A stretch of DNA of 64,000 nt from Streptomyces sp. IMTB 2501 (GTDB lineage: Bacteria; Actinomycetota; Actinomycetes; Streptomycetales; Streptomycetaceae): assembly GCF_001953885.1 (NCBI RefSeq), contig NZ_MQUS01000031.1:1-64000 (forward strand), in the 5' to 3' direction. Both the position numbers and the translations under genes were made by a program. Shown here piece after piece: positions 23,225-32,616 of the stretch. Every line of letters starts with the position of its first letter. Within the stretch, counting starts at the first letter, position 1. The notes under the pieces are model-generated. The model saw only the letters and a list, made by a program, of their open reading frames with translations. It did no database searches and had not been told where the DNA came from.

Positions 23225-25300
23225 GTGACGCGCAGCGTGTACGTGACCGGGATCGATCGCGGTGACGGCCGCCAGGTCGTGGAGCTGGGAGTCATGGAAC
23301 TGCTGACCCGGCAGGTCGACCGGGTGGGCGTCTTCCGTCCGCTCGTGCACGACGGACCCGATCGCCTGTTCGAGTTGCTGCGGTCGCGCTACCGCCTCTC
23401 GCAGGACCCCGCGACCGTCTACGGCATGGACTACCACGAGGCGTCCGCGCTCCAGGCCGAGCAGGGCACCGACGAGCTGGTCTCGGCGCTGGTCGACCGC
23501 TTCCACCTGGTCGCGCGGGACTACGACGTGGTCCTCGTCCTCGGCACCGACTTCGCCGACACCCAGCTGCCGGACGAACTGTCCCTGAACGCCCGTCTCG
23601 CCAACGAGTTCGGCGCCTCCGTGATCCCGGTGGTCGGCGGCCGCAAGCAGTCGGCCGAGTCCGTCCTCGCGGAGACCCGCAACGCCTACCGCGCCTACGA
23701 CGGCCTCGGCTGCGACGTGCTCGTCATGGCCGTCAACCGGGTGGCCCGCGAGGACCGCGACCTGATCGCCGAGCGGCTCGACACCCGGATGCCGGTGCCC
23801 TGCTACGTGCTGCCCGACGAGCCAGCGCTGTCCGCGCCGACCGTCTCCCAGATCGGCCACGCCCTGGGCGCCAAGATCCTGCTCGGCGACGACTCGGGGC
23901 TCGCCCGGGACGCGCTGGACTTCGTCTTCGGCGGCGCGATGCTGCCGAACCTGCTCACCGCCCTGACCCCGGGCTGCCTGGTCGTCACCCCGGGCGACCG
24001 CGCCGACCTGGTCGTCGGCTCGCTGGCCGCGCACAGCGCCGGCACCCCGCCGATAGCCGGTGTCATCCTCACCCTGAACGAGGTGCCGACCGACGAGATC
24101 CTCACCCTCGCGGCCCGGCTCGCCCCGGGCACCCCGGTCCTCTCCGTGGCCGGCAACAGCTTCCCCACCGCTGAGCGGCTGTTCTCGCTGGAGGGGAAGA
24201 TGACCGCGGCCACCCCGCGCAAGGCGGAGACCGCGCTCGGCCTGTTCGAGCGCTACGCCGACACCGCCGACCTGGCCCGCCGGGTCTCGGCGCCGAGCAG
24301 CGACCGGGTCACCCCGATGATGTTCGAGCACAAGCTCCTGGAACAGGCACGCTCCGACCGGCGCCGGGTCGTCCTCCCGGAGGGCTCTGAGGCGCGGGTG
24401 CTGCACGCGGCCGAGGTGCTGCTGCGCCGCGGGGTCTGCGACCTGACCCTGCTCGGGCCTGAGGACCAGATCCGCAAGAAGGCCGCCGACCTCGGCATCG
24501 ACCTCGGCGACACCCAGCTGATCGACCCGGCCACCTCCGAACTGCGGGACTCCTTCGCCGAGAAGTACGCGGCGCTGCGCGCCCACAAGGGCGTCACGGT
24601 CGAACTCGCCTATGACGTCGTGTCGGACGTCAACTACTTCGGCACCCTGATGGTCCAGGAGGGCCTGGCCGACGGCATGGTCTCCGGCTCGGTGCACTCC
24701 ACGGCGGCCACCATCCGGCCCGCCTTCGAAATCATCAAGACCAGGCCGGACTCCTCGATCGTCTCGTCCGTCTTCTTCATGTGCCTCGCCGACAAGGTGC
24801 TGGTCTACGGCGACTGCGCGGTCAACCCGGACCCGAACGCCGAGCAGCTCGCGGACATCGCGACCCAGTCGGCGGGTACGGCCGCTCAGTTCGGCGTGGA
24901 GCCCAGGATCGCGATGCTGTCGTACTCCACCGGCACCTCCGGCTCCGGCGCCGACGTCGACAAGGTGCGCGAGGCCACCGAGCTGGCGCGCTCGCGCCGG
25001 CCCGACCTGAAGATCGAGGGGCCGATCCAGTACGACGCGGCCGTGGAGCCGTCGGTCGCGGCCACCAAGCTGCCGGACTCCGATGTCGCCGGGCAGGCGA
25101 CGGTCCTGATCTTCCCGGACCTCAACACAGGCAACAACACGTACAAGGCCGTGCAGCGCTCGGCCGGCGCGATCGCCGTCGGCCCGGTCCTGCAGGGTCT
25201 GCGCAAGCCCGTCAACGACCTGTCCCGCGGCGCCCTCGTCCAGGACATCGTCAACACCGTCGCCATCACGGCGATCCAGGCCCAGACGCCCGTCAAGTAA
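23225..25300 (+). CDS. pta: Phosphate acetyltransferase, long form
   Basis: 691 residues. An N-terminal degenerate BioD/DRTGG region (residues 1 to about 360; YVTGIDRGDGRQVVELG) precedes the catalytic PTA domain (from about 365: RRVVLPEGSEARVLHAAEVLLRRG ... SYSTGTSGSGADVDKVREAT ... IFPDLNTGNNTYK). It converts acetyl-CoA and phosphate to acetyl phosphate and CoA. GTG at 23225 has GGAG 8 nt upstream. The ackA gene follows after 26 nt, so pta-ackA forms an operon for acetate production and uptake. Confidence 0.95.
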   Translation: MTRSVYVTGIDRGDGRQVVELGVMELLTRQVDRVGVFRPLVHDGPDRLFELLRSRYRLSQDPATVYGMDYHEASALQAEQGTDELVSALVDRFHLVARDYDVVLVLGTDFADTQLPDELSLNARLANEFGASVIPVVGGRKQSAESVLAETRNAYRAYDGLGCDVLVMAVNRVAREDRDLIAERLDTRMPVPCYVLPDEPALSAPTVSQIGHALGAKILLGDDSGLARDALDFVFGGAMLPNLLTALTPGCLVVTPGDRADLVVGSLAAHSAGTPPIAGVILTLNEVPTDEILTLAARLAPGTPVLSVAGNSFPTAERLFSLEGKMTAATPRKAETALGLFERYADTADLARRVSAPSSDRVTPMMFEHKLLEQARSDRRRVVLPEGSEARVLHAAEVLLRRGVCDLTLLGPEDQIRKKAADLGIDLGDTQLIDPATSELRDSFAEKYAALRAHKGVTVELAYDVVSDVNYFGTLMVQEGLADGMVSGSVHSTAATIRPAFEIIKTRPDSSIVSSVFFMCLADKVLVYGDCAVNPDPNAEQLADIATQSAGTAAQFGVEPRIAMLSYSTGTSGSGADVDKVREATELARSRRPDLKIEGPIQYDAAVEPSVAATKLPDSDVAGQATVLIFPDLNTGNNTYKAVQRSAGAIAVGPVLQGLRKPVNDLSRGALVQDIVNTVAITAIQAQTPVK

Positions 25301-25326
25301 CGTCAAACAGAGAGCACTTCAACACC

Positions 25327-26547
25327 GTGGCAGCAACCCGCGCAGCGACTCGCGTCCTCGTCCTCAACTCCGGCTCCTCGTCGGTGAAGTACCAGCTGCT
25401 CGACATGCGCGACGCGAACCGACTGGCCGTCGGTCTGGTGGAGCGCATCGGCGAGCAGACCTCCCGGCTCAAGCACGCCTGCCTCACCACCGGCGACACC
25501 CGCGAGCACACCGGGCCCATCGCCGACCACGACGCCGCGCTCAAGGCGGTCGCCGAGGAGCTGACCCGGGACGGCCTCGGCCTCGACTCGCCGGAGCTGG
25601 CCGCGATCGGGCACCGGGTGGTGCACGGAGGCCTGTTCTTCACCGAGCCGACCGTCATCGACGACGAGGTGCTCGCCGAGATCGAGCGGCTGATCCCGGT
25701 CGCCCCGCTGCACAACCCGGCCAACCTCACCGGCATCCGCACCGCCCGGGCGCTCCGCCCCGACCTGCCCCAGGTCGCCGTCTTCGACACCGCGTTCCAC
25801 ACGACGATGCCGGAGTCCGCGGCGCGCTACGCGATCGACCCGAAGATCGCCGACCGCCACCGCATCCGCCGGTACGGCTTCCACGGCACCTCGCACGCGT
25901 ACGTCTCGCGTCAGGCCGCGCGACTGCTGGGCAAGGATCCGTCCGAGGTCAACGTCATCGTGCTGCACCTGGGCAACGGCGCCTCCGCGTCCGCGGTCGA
26001 CAAGGGCCGGTGCGTGGACACCTCCATGGGGCTGACTCCGCTGGAGGGGCTCGTGATGGGGACGCGCTCCGGTGATCTGGATCCCGCCGTCATCTTCCAT
26101 TTGGCACGGGTTGGCGGAATGTCCATGGACGAGATCGACACTCTTCTCAACAAGAGGAGCGGCCTGTTCGGTCTGTGCGGGGACAACGACATGCGGGAGA
26201 TCCGCCGCCGGATCGACGAGGGGGACGAAGAGGCCGCTCTCGCGTTCGACATTTACATTCACCGGCTCAAGAAGTACATCGGCGCCTATTACGCCGTCCT
26301 CGGCACGGTGGACGCGGTGGCGTTCACGGCCGGGGTCGGCGAGAACGCGGCGCCGGTGCGCGAGGCCGCGATCGCGGGCCTGGAGGGGCTGGGCCTGGCG
26401 GTCGACCCGGAGCTGAACGCGGTGCGAGCGGACGGGGCCAGGCTGATCTCTCCGCGGGATGCGCGTGTCGCCGTCGCCGTGGTGCCGACGGATGAAGAAC
26501 TGGAGATCGCAACCCAGACCTACGCACTGGTCGGAAAGAACAACTGA
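25327..26547 (+). CDS. ackA: Acetate kinase
   Basis: 406 residues. The N-terminal signature VLVLNSGSSSVKYQLLD, the ASKHA motif RYGFHGTSHAYVS, HLGNGASASAVDKGRCVDTSMGLTPLEGL, and GVGENAAPVRE near the C-terminus are intact. Transfers phosphate between acetyl phosphate and ADP. GTG at 25327; a weak GAGAG site is about 12 nt upstream, so translation may rely on coupling to pta. Confidence 0.95.
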   Translation: MAATRAATRVLVLNSGSSSVKYQLLDMRDANRLAVGLVERIGEQTSRLKHACLTTGDTREHTGPIADHDAALKAVAEELTRDGLGLDSPELAAIGHRVVHGGLFFTEPTVIDDEVLAEIERLIPVAPLHNPANLTGIRTARALRPDLPQVAVFDTAFHTTMPESAARYAIDPKIADRHRIRRYGFHGTSHAYVSRQAARLLGKDPSEVNVIVLHLGNGASASAVDKGRCVDTSMGLTPLEGLVMGTRSGDLDPAVIFHLARVGGMSMDEIDTLLNKRSGLFGLCGDNDMREIRRRIDEGDEEAALAFDIYIHRLKKYIGAYYAVLGTVDAVAFTAGVGENAAPVREAAIAGLEGLGLAVDPELNAVRADGARLISPRDARVAVAVVPTDEELEIATQTYALVGKNN

Positions 26548-26590
26548 ATAGCACCTGAGCGGTGTGGCACTCATTTGTATCTTCCGCCAG

Positions 26591-26604
26591 ACGGAATATT
26601 CCGT
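26591..26604. promoter_or_regulatory. Perfect palindrome upstream of pyk
   Basis: The 14-bp palindrome ACGGAATATTCCGT lies 27 nt upstream of the pyk start in an A/T-rich 84-bp gap after ackA. Its position in the leader or promoter of pyk suits an operator. I cannot assign it to a known regulator. Confidence 0.45.
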
Positions 26605-26631
26605 AGCGAAACAAACCGATAGGATCGCCCC

Positions 26632-28059
26632 ATGCGCCGTTCGAAAATCGTCTGTACTCTCGGCCCCGCGGTCGACTCCCACGAGATGCTCGTCGCCATG
26701 ATCGAGGCGGGCATGAATGTAGCCCGGTTCAACTTCAGCCACGGCACCCACGCCGAGCACCAGGCGCGGTACGACCGCGTCCGGGGCGCGGCCAAGGAGA
26801 CCGGCCGGGCCATCGGTGTCCTCGCCGACCTGCAGGGCCCGAAGATCCGCCTGGAGACCTTCGCCGAGGGTCCGGTCGAGCTCGAACGCGGTGACGAGTT
26901 CGTCATCACGACCGAGGACGTACCGGGCGACAAGCACATCTGCGGTACGACGTACAAGGGGCTGCCGGGCGACGTCGACAAGGGCGACCAGGTCCTGATC
27001 AACGACGGCAACGTCGAGCTGAAGGTCCTGGATGTCGAGGGCTCGCGGGTGAAGACCATCGTCATCGAGGGCGGTGTCATCTCCGACCACAAGGGCATCA
27101 ACCTGCCCGGCGCGGCCGTCAACGTGCCGGCGCTGAGCGACAAGGACGTCGAGGACCTGCGCTTCGCCCTCCGCATGGGCTGCGACATGGTCGCGCTGTC
27201 CTTCGTCCGGGACGCCAAGGACGTCCAGGACGTGCACCGCGTCATGGACGAGGAGGGCCGGCGGGTCCCGGTCATCGCCAAGGTGGAGAAGCCGCAGGCG
27301 GTGGAGAACATGGAGGACGTCGTCGCGGCCTTCGACGCCGTGATGGTGGCCCGTGGCGACCTCGCCGTCGAGTACCCGCTTGAGAAGGTCCCGATGGTGC
27401 AGAAGCGCCTGATCGAGCTGTGCCGGCGCAACGCCAAGCCGGTGATCGTGGCGACCCAGATGATGGAGTCGATGATCACCAACTCCCGTCCGACCCGCGC
27501 CGAGGCCTCCGACGTGGCCAACGCGATCCTGGACGGCGCCGACGCGGTCATGCTGTCGGCCGAGTCCAGCGTGGGCGCGTACCCGGTCGAGACGGTCAAG
27601 ACGATGTCGAAGATCGTCAAGGCGGCCGAGGAGGAGCTGCTCTCCAAGGGCCTGCAGCCGCTGGTGCCGGGCAAGAAGCCGCGCACGCAGGGTGGTTCGG
27701 TGGCCCGCGCGGCCTGCGAGATCGCCGACTTCCTCGGCGGCCGGGGCCTGATCGCCTTCACCCAGTCCGGTGACACCGCGCGCCGCCTGTCCCGGTACCG
27801 CGCGATCCAGCCGATCATCGCCTTCACCACGGACGAGGGCACCCGCAACCAGCTCACGCTGAGCTGGGGCGTGGAGTCGCACGTCGTGCCGTTCGTGAAC
27901 ACCACGGACGAGATGGTGGACCTGGTGGACCAGGAGATCGCCAGGCTGGGCCGCTTCAACGCGGGCGACACGGTCATCATCACCGCCGGCTCGCCCCCCG
28001 GCGTCCCCGGCACCACCAACATGCTCCGCGTCCACCACCTGGGCACGCAGGGCAACTGA
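26632..28059 (+). CDS. pyk: Pyruvate kinase
   Basis: 475 residues. Motifs: RRSKIVCTLGPAVDS, NVARFNFSHGTH, the active-site region VIAKVEKPQAVENM and VMVARGDLAVEYPLEKVP, and VATQMMESMI. The C-terminal allosteric domain is complete. Converts phosphoenolpyruvate and ADP to pyruvate and ATP. AGGATC lies 7 nt before the ATG. Gap of 84 bp after ackA, with its own putative control site, so it may be separately transcribed. A strong terminator follows. Confidence 0.96.
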   Translation: MRRSKIVCTLGPAVDSHEMLVAMIEAGMNVARFNFSHGTHAEHQARYDRVRGAAKETGRAIGVLADLQGPKIRLETFAEGPVELERGDEFVITTEDVPGDKHICGTTYKGLPGDVDKGDQVLINDGNVELKVLDVEGSRVKTIVIEGGVISDHKGINLPGAAVNVPALSDKDVEDLRFALRMGCDMVALSFVRDAKDVQDVHRVMDEEGRRVPVIAKVEKPQAVENMEDVVAAFDAVMVARGDLAVEYPLEKVPMVQKRLIELCRRNAKPVIVATQMMESMITNSRPTRAEASDVANAILDGADAVMLSAESSVGAYPVETVKTMSKIVKAAEEELLSKGLQPLVPGKKPRTQGGSVARAACEIADFLGGRGLIAFTQSGDTARRLSRYRAIQPIIAFTTDEGTRNQLTLSWGVESHVVPFVNTTDEMVDLVDQEIARLGRFNAGDTVIITAGSPPGVPGTTNMLRVHHLGTQGN

Positions 28060-28084
28060 CAAGCCCCGCAAGGGCCTTGTACGG

Positions 28085-28124
28085 CACTGAGGGCGCCCCC
28101 TGGGATCAGGGGGCGCCCTCAGTG
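28085..28124. terminator. Strong terminator hairpin after pyk
   Basis: A perfect 16-bp stem: CACTGAGGGCGCCCCC (28085-28100) and its inverse (28109-28124) with an 8-nt loop. It separates pyk from the converging gene ending at 28158 and can act on both. Confidence 0.9.
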
Positions 28125-28157
28125 TGTTGCGGCTCCCGAACGGGCTTGTGGGACCGG

Positions 28158-29501
28158 TCAGTCGGTCGTGTACACATGCATGCCGGGCACGTGCAGGTTG
28201 CCGCCGAACTGGGCTGCCTGGACCACCTTCACATTGGTGAAGTAGATCAGCGGCAGGTTCAGCGGGGGCGGGCTGTCGGGCGTGAACTTCATCGGGATCA
28301 GGCCGAAGAGGTTGCCCGAGATGCTCTCGGTGTACATCGTGGTGGCGCCGCCCCGGATGGTGGACGTCGACCCGCCGGCCGCCTGCACGTGGTAGGTCTT
28401 GCCCGAGAGCTTGTCCTTCACCGTCTGGTGCAGGTCCCCGATGTCCGTGCCGTCGGAGATGACGTACTTCAGCACCTTCTTGGTGGTGCCGGACGCCGTC
28501 TTCACCTCGACGATGCCCTGGTAGTCGGCGCCCTTGAGCAGCAGCGAGCTGGCGTCCAGGTACCAGGGGTCGTCCGCCACCGGCACCTTGTTGTCGACGC
28601 CGCCCTGGTCGGTCGTGGCCGCCGGGCAGTTCCCCGCCGGGGTGCTGGAGCTCGCGGACGGGCTCGGCGTGGCCGACGCGGCCGCCTTGGCCGTGTCCTG
28701 CGCCGCCTTGGAGACCGAGCCGGTGGTGCTCTTGACGGTGTCGGTGGTGCTCTTGACCGTGTCGCCGACCGCCTTGGCGGCATTGGAGACGGTGTCGGAG
28801 GCCTTGGAACCGGACGACGACGAGTCCGACGGGGACGCCGAGTCCGAGGACTTGCCCGCCGACGGGGTCGCGGACGGCGTCGGGCTCGCGGAGGGGGATC
28901 CGGAGTCCTTGCTGCCGCCGGTGAGGATGCCGCCGAGCGTGTCGCCGATGGTGCCCAGCAGACCGCCGCTGCTCTTGGACGCCGACGGGGTGGGCGTGGC
29001 CGTGTCACCGGACGAGCCCGAGCCGGAGCCCGAGGAGGAGGGGGCCGACGTCGCGGTAGGCGTGGGCGAGGCCTTGTCGCCGGAACCTGAATCCGGCGAA
29101 GAGGTCGTGCCCGAGCCACCGGACTTCGTGTCCTTGGCACTGTCGCTCGCCGAGGGCGTCGGCGTGGCCGTGTCCGCGGACTTGCTCGCCGAGGCGGAGG
29201 GCGACGGCGAGGCGCTCTTGGAGCCGTCCATCGCCGCGACGCAGTTCTTGTACTCGTCGGCCGTCAGGCTCTTCGAGGTCGTCGACGGGGACGGGCTGCC
29301 ACCGCTGTCCGCGAGGGCGAGCGTGGACGTGAAGCCCATGCCCATCAGCACCGCCGTCGGCATCGCCACGGAGGCGATCGCCTTGCCCGCCGGCATGTGG
29401 AACCTGGTGAACAGTGGTTTTCTGGGGGCCGCATGGCGGGGCCCGGTTCTCACGTGGGACCCGTCCTCGTCGGTCCCGCGGGTCACCTCGTCAGCCGGCA
29501 C
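28158..29501 (-). CDS. Ser/Pro/Thr-rich exported protein of the DUF6230/DUF6114 module
   Basis: About 447 residues. A cytoplasmic start, a hydrophobic segment (KAIASVAMPTAVLMGMGFTSTLALA) that could be a late signal or anchor, then roughly 220 residues of low-complexity Ser/Thr/Pro/Gly/Lys sequence (TPTPSASDS, SSSGSGSGSSG), and a globular C-terminal domain of about 150 residues (YLDASSLLLKGADYQGIVEVKTASGTTKKVLKY ... GNLFGLIPMKFTPDSPPPLNLPLIYFTNV) that looks beta-rich. Function unknown. GTG 29501 has GGAGG 4 nt upstream and overlaps the end of the DUF6114 gene by 11 bp; GTG 29486 is the alternative. Third gene of a three-gene unit. Confidence 0.75.
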   Translation of the reverse strand: MPADEVTRGTDEDGSHVRTGPRHAAPRKPLFTRFHMPAGKAIASVAMPTAVLMGMGFTSTLALADSGGSPSPSTTSKSLTADEYKNCVAAMDGSKSASPSPSASASKSADTATPTPSASDSAKDTKSGGSGTTSSPDSGSGDKASPTPTATSAPSSSGSGSGSSGDTATPTPSASKSSGGLLGTIGDTLGGILTGGSKDSGSPSASPTPSATPSAGKSSDSASPSDSSSSGSKASDTVSNAAKAVGDTVKSTTDTVKSTTGSVSKAAQDTAKAAASATPSPSASSSTPAGNCPAATTDQGGVDNKVPVADDPWYLDASSLLLKGADYQGIVEVKTASGTTKKVLKYVISDGTDIGDLHQTVKDKLSGKTYHVQAAGGSTSTIRGGATTMYTESISGNLFGLIPMKFTPDSPPPLNLPLIYFTNVKVVQAAQFGGNLHVPGMHVYTTD

Positions 29502-30054
29502 TGTGCCTCCCGTTCGCCCCGTTGGCCGGGCTCGTTCCTGACAGGTCGTTCTCCCCGAACGCGTCGAACGCGTCCGCGCGCTGCTCCGACGGCACCGCGG
29601 CCTGCGGGGCACCGCCCTCGCCGGGAGCCGCCTCGGCGGGCGGCTGCGGCTGCGGAGGCGCGCCCGGCGCCCAGGCCACGGCCATCGCTCCGCCGATGAG
29701 GGCGAAGAGGAAGCCGAGGACGAAGCCACCGAAGTTGGACACGGGGATGGACACCAGCGCGAGCAGGATCGCCGCGACGCCCGCGAACGTGCGGACGTGC
29801 TTCTGGAACCAGAGGCTGATGCCCAGGACCATGAGCAGCACGCCGATGATCAGGGATCCGGCTCCCGCGGTGGTCGCCATCGCCAGCGTCAGATGTCCGA
29901 CCTGGAGGTGGGCGTACGGGAAGTACATGATCGGAAAGCCGCCGAGCAAGACGAACAGACCAGCCCAGAAAGGACGGGTGCCCCGCCAGGCGCGGAACTG
30001 CAGCCTCCGGCGGGTGAACTGGCCGGGTGCGGCGGCAGGAGTCTCGGCGCTCAT
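29491..30054 (-). CDS. DUF6114-type integral membrane protein
   Basis: 187 residues. A basic cytoplasmic N-terminus (RRRLQFRAWRGTRPFWAG) is followed by about four membrane segments (LFVLLGGFPIMYFPY, LAMATTAGAGSLIIGVLLMVLGISLW, FAGVAAILLALVSIPV, FVLGFLFALIGGAMAVAW) and a Pro/Ala/Gln-rich tail. The sequence matches what I remember as DUF6114 of Streptomyces; function unknown. ATG at 30054 with GGGAG 9 nt upstream. Second gene of the module, overlapping the next one. Confidence 0.8.
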   Translation of the reverse strand: MSAETPAAAPGQFTRRRLQFRAWRGTRPFWAGLFVLLGGFPIMYFPYAHLQVGHLTLAMATTAGAGSLIIGVLLMVLGISLWFQKHVRTFAGVAAILLALVSIPVSNFGGFVLGFLFALIGGAMAVAWAPGAPPQPQPPAEAAPGEGGAPQAAVPSEQRADAFDAFGENDLSGTSPANGANGRHSAG

Positions 30055-30170
30055 GGAAAACAGCTCCCTGGTGCGGCGTTGCTGTGGTGGTGATGTGGAC
30101 CGCTTGTGAAGCACGGCCGGAGAGTGGACAGGCGGGGGCGCCACCGGCTCCCCCGCCCGTCAGTGAGTGC

Positions 30171-30803
30171 TCAGTAGCACTCGTGCGTACCCGTCTGCAC
30201 CGACATGTGCAGACCGCTGAGCTTGAAGGTTCCGGCCGTGGTCGCCCAGGCCGTCTGCTTCACACCGGTCAGCGTGGCCGAGTCGGCCTGCTGTGCGAAG
30301 CCGTACGGGTTGGACTGCTCCTTCCCGCCCTTCATACCCGGACCCTTGTTGGCGTCCTTGGCAGCCACACCGATGTCGATGTTGTTGAAGGTGGCATCGG
30401 CGCTGAGGTCGTCGAGGTCGATGTAGAGATTGTCGGCCTCGACCGGCTTGTCGGCGCCCGCCTTCAGCACCAGGCTCACCGAGCCCAGCACCGGGATGTT
30501 CGGCGTCACGACGGACTGGCACATGTTGCTGATCGAGGCGCTCTTGAAGGCCGAGACCGCGACCGGGTGAGCGGTCTGCTGGCCGCTCATGGTGTAGCCG
30601 TTGTCGATCGCGCCGTACTGCTCGAAGCCCTGACCGACCAGTTTGTCCGCGGTCACCTTGAACGACTGACCGGACACGCTGAACGAAGCGGCGAGAGCAC
30701 CCTGCGCGAGGGCGACACCTATGCACGCCGTGGCGGCCACGCTGGGCACCATGACCACAGCGAACCGCTTCCATCTGGTCCCGCCACGCACCTGGGACTC
30801 CAT
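30171..30803 (-). CDS. DUF6230-type exported protein
   Basis: 210 residues. The N-terminus RWKRFAVVMVPSVAATACIGVALAQGALA is a clear signal or anchor, followed by a beta-rich domain (SFSVSGQSFKVTADKLVGQGFEQYG ... LSADATFNNIDIGVAAKD ... LSGLHMSVQTGTHECY). I recall this as DUF6230, sometimes labelled cholesterol esterase in old annotation without evidence; I see no catalytic triad. ATG at 30803 has AGGAGG 5 nt upstream, a strong site, so expression may be high. First gene of the module and preceded by a 623-bp non-coding region. Confidence 0.8.
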   Translation of the reverse strand: MESQVRGGTRWKRFAVVMVPSVAATACIGVALAQGALAASFSVSGQSFKVTADKLVGQGFEQYGAIDNGYTMSGQQTAHPVAVSAFKSASISNMCQSVVTPNIPVLGSVSLVLKAGADKPVEADNLYIDLDDLSADATFNNIDIGVAAKDANKGPGMKGGKEQSNPYGFAQQADSATLTGVKQTAWATTAGTFKLSGLHMSVQTGTHECY

Positions 30804-31426
30804 TTTTCCTCCTTCTCGGACGTACATCTCCTGGCCCGGAATCGCCCCAACAGGCGGCTCACCCGGGCAGGGATGGGAGAAGTGCTACGTCCTCGGGAAG
30901 GAGAACGCCCGCGCTCAGTGGCGCGAAGCGCGCCCGAATCACCGGCGATCATTCCCGAGCGACAACCACTGGTCGCGCCTGACACGCATCACGCACAACC
31001 TTGCTGGACAGGCTTCGCCGGGTGGACGAAGACCCCCCTGCCCAAGAGCCGGCGCCACTGCCGTCGGCTCTGCTCGGTGGGGACCCAGTGTCTCCCGCGA
31101 CCCAACCGGATGTCGGGGTACGGGAATGGACCGAGCGTCGCCGATCGTGGTGCATTCTCGCGCCGGGCACAAGGGGGTTCGTTACTGGCTAGTAACGGCT
31201 GGATAACCGGAGTACGACCGACCGGTCTCGGAGTGCGACTCTGGGTGTCATCTCAGGGCAGAGCAAAGCCGTTGACCCCTGGACAAAACCAGACAGATCA
31301 ACGGCTTCGACTTACTCGGAGTAACAGATCACCCGATTACCAAGATTTGGTAAAGCGGAGTCGCCCTGACGTCTCGTCGGCGAATCTTTCACCTCGGCAT
31401 CACAAGCCGCGGCGTTTAGCGACTGG
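30804..31426. promoter_or_regulatory. Long non-coding control region of the DUF6230 module
   Basis: 623 bp without a convincing gene. It is richer in A/T than its surroundings at 31170-31400 and holds four inverted repeats: GTTACT/AGTAAC (31181-31196, 4-bp centre), AAGCCGTTGA/TCAACGGCTT (31266-31275 and 31298-31307), TTACTC/GAGTAA (31312-31324, 1-bp centre) and TTACCAA/TTGGTAA (31337-31353, 3-bp centre). Three share a TTAC/GTAA edge, typical of TetR-type operators. All lie 380-550 bp upstream of the 30803 start, so an unseen upstream promoter or long leader is possible. Confidence 0.5.
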
Positions 31427-32395
31427 TCAGAACAACGCCCGCGCGAGCGCCCTGCGCGCCCCGATCACGCGCGGGTCCTCGGGGCCCACGACCTCGAACA
31501 GTTCCAGCAGCCGGCGCCGCACCGTGTCCCGGTCGTCACCGACGGTGCGCTGCACGGTCTCGATCAGCCGCCCGAAGGCGTCCTCGACATGGCCGCCCAC
31601 CAGGTCCAGGTCGGCGGCGGCGATCTGCGCGGCCGCGTCCTTCGGCTTCGCGGCGGCCTCCTGGCGGACCTGCTGCGGATCGAAGCCCTGCACCCGCTGC
31701 AGCAGCTCGGCCTGCGCCAGGCCCAGCTTGGCCTCGGGGTGGGCCGGATCGTCGGCCAGCACGTTCTTGTACGCCTGGACGGCACCGGCCAGGTCACCGG
31801 CGTCCAGGGCGTCGGCGGCCGCGTTCAGCGCGGCGTCGTACGGGCCCTCCCGGACCTCGGCGGGGGCGGCGCCGGGCTGAGCGTCCGGGTCGACGGTCAG
31901 GCCGGCGATCCCGAAGCGCTGCTCGGCGACCTGCACCAGCTGATCCAGGGTCTCCCGGATCTGCTGCTCGCCTGCGGCCCCCTGGAAGAGGGGCAGCGCC
32001 TGTCCCGCGACGACCGCGAAGACGGCCGGAATCCCCTGGACCCCGAACTGCTGCATCAGCATCTGGTTGGCGTCGACGTCGATCTTGGCGAGGAGGATGC
32101 GCCCGTTGTACTCGACGGCCAGCCGCTCCAGGACCGGGCTCAGCTGCTTGCAGGGCTGACACCACTCGGCCCAGAAGTCGATGACGACGGGGACTTCGGC
32201 GGAGCGCTGCAGGACATCCTGCTCGAATCCCGCCTCATCGACGTCGATGACGAGATCGGCCGGGGCGACGGCCCCCGTGCCGCCCTGCCGGGCGGCCTCG
32301 GCGCGCGTCTGCTCGGCCTTGGCCTTGGCCTCCTGGGCCGCCTTCACCGCGGCGAGGTCGACGACGCCGCTCATGGACATGTTCCGTGGCTGCAT
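31427..32395 (-). CDS. Thioredoxin-like protein with TPR repeats (YbbN/CnoX-like)
   Basis: 322 residues. Residues 1-45 are an Ala/Lys/Gln-rich helix, 46-160 a thioredoxin domain with WCQPC at 78-82, and the C-terminal half contains TPR-like helices (ALNAAADALDAGDLAGAVQAYKNVLADDPAHPEAKLGLAQAELL). E. coli CnoX/YbbN has the same layout and works as a chaperedoxin with GroEL, but lacks one cysteine; here both cysteines are kept, so reductase activity is possible. ATG at 32395 follows GGGGGAGG. Single leftward gene. Confidence 0.85.
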   Translation of the reverse strand: MQPRNMSMSGVVDLAAVKAAQEAKAKAEQTRAEAARQGGTGAVAPADLVIDVDEAGFEQDVLQRSAEVPVVIDFWAEWCQPCKQLSPVLERLAVEYNGRILLAKIDVDANQMLMQQFGVQGIPAVFAVVAGQALPLFQGAAGEQQIRETLDQLVQVAEQRFGIAGLTVDPDAQPGAAPAEVREGPYDAALNAAADALDAGDLAGAVQAYKNVLADDPAHPEAKLGLAQAELLQRVQGFDPQQVRQEAAAKPKDAAAQIAAADLDLVGGHVEDAFGRLIETVQRTVGDDRDTVRRRLLELFEVVGPEDPRVIGARRALARALF

Positions 32396-32616
32396 GCGTC
32401 TATCCTCCCCCGTTACCGCGTCGAAATGAAAAAGTCGTCGGTGCGGGCGCCGGGTCCCCACCCCACGCCCCGTGGTCGTCGCTCGCGTACGTCCGGCACG
32501 AGCTCTCACGAGCTTTCGCTACGACTCGTAGCGTAATGCCATCGGGACCCCTCGCGACACCACCCCCCGGTGATCTCCCTCACGACCGCACAGTTCCCGC
32601 CGGTTATGGTCGGGGG

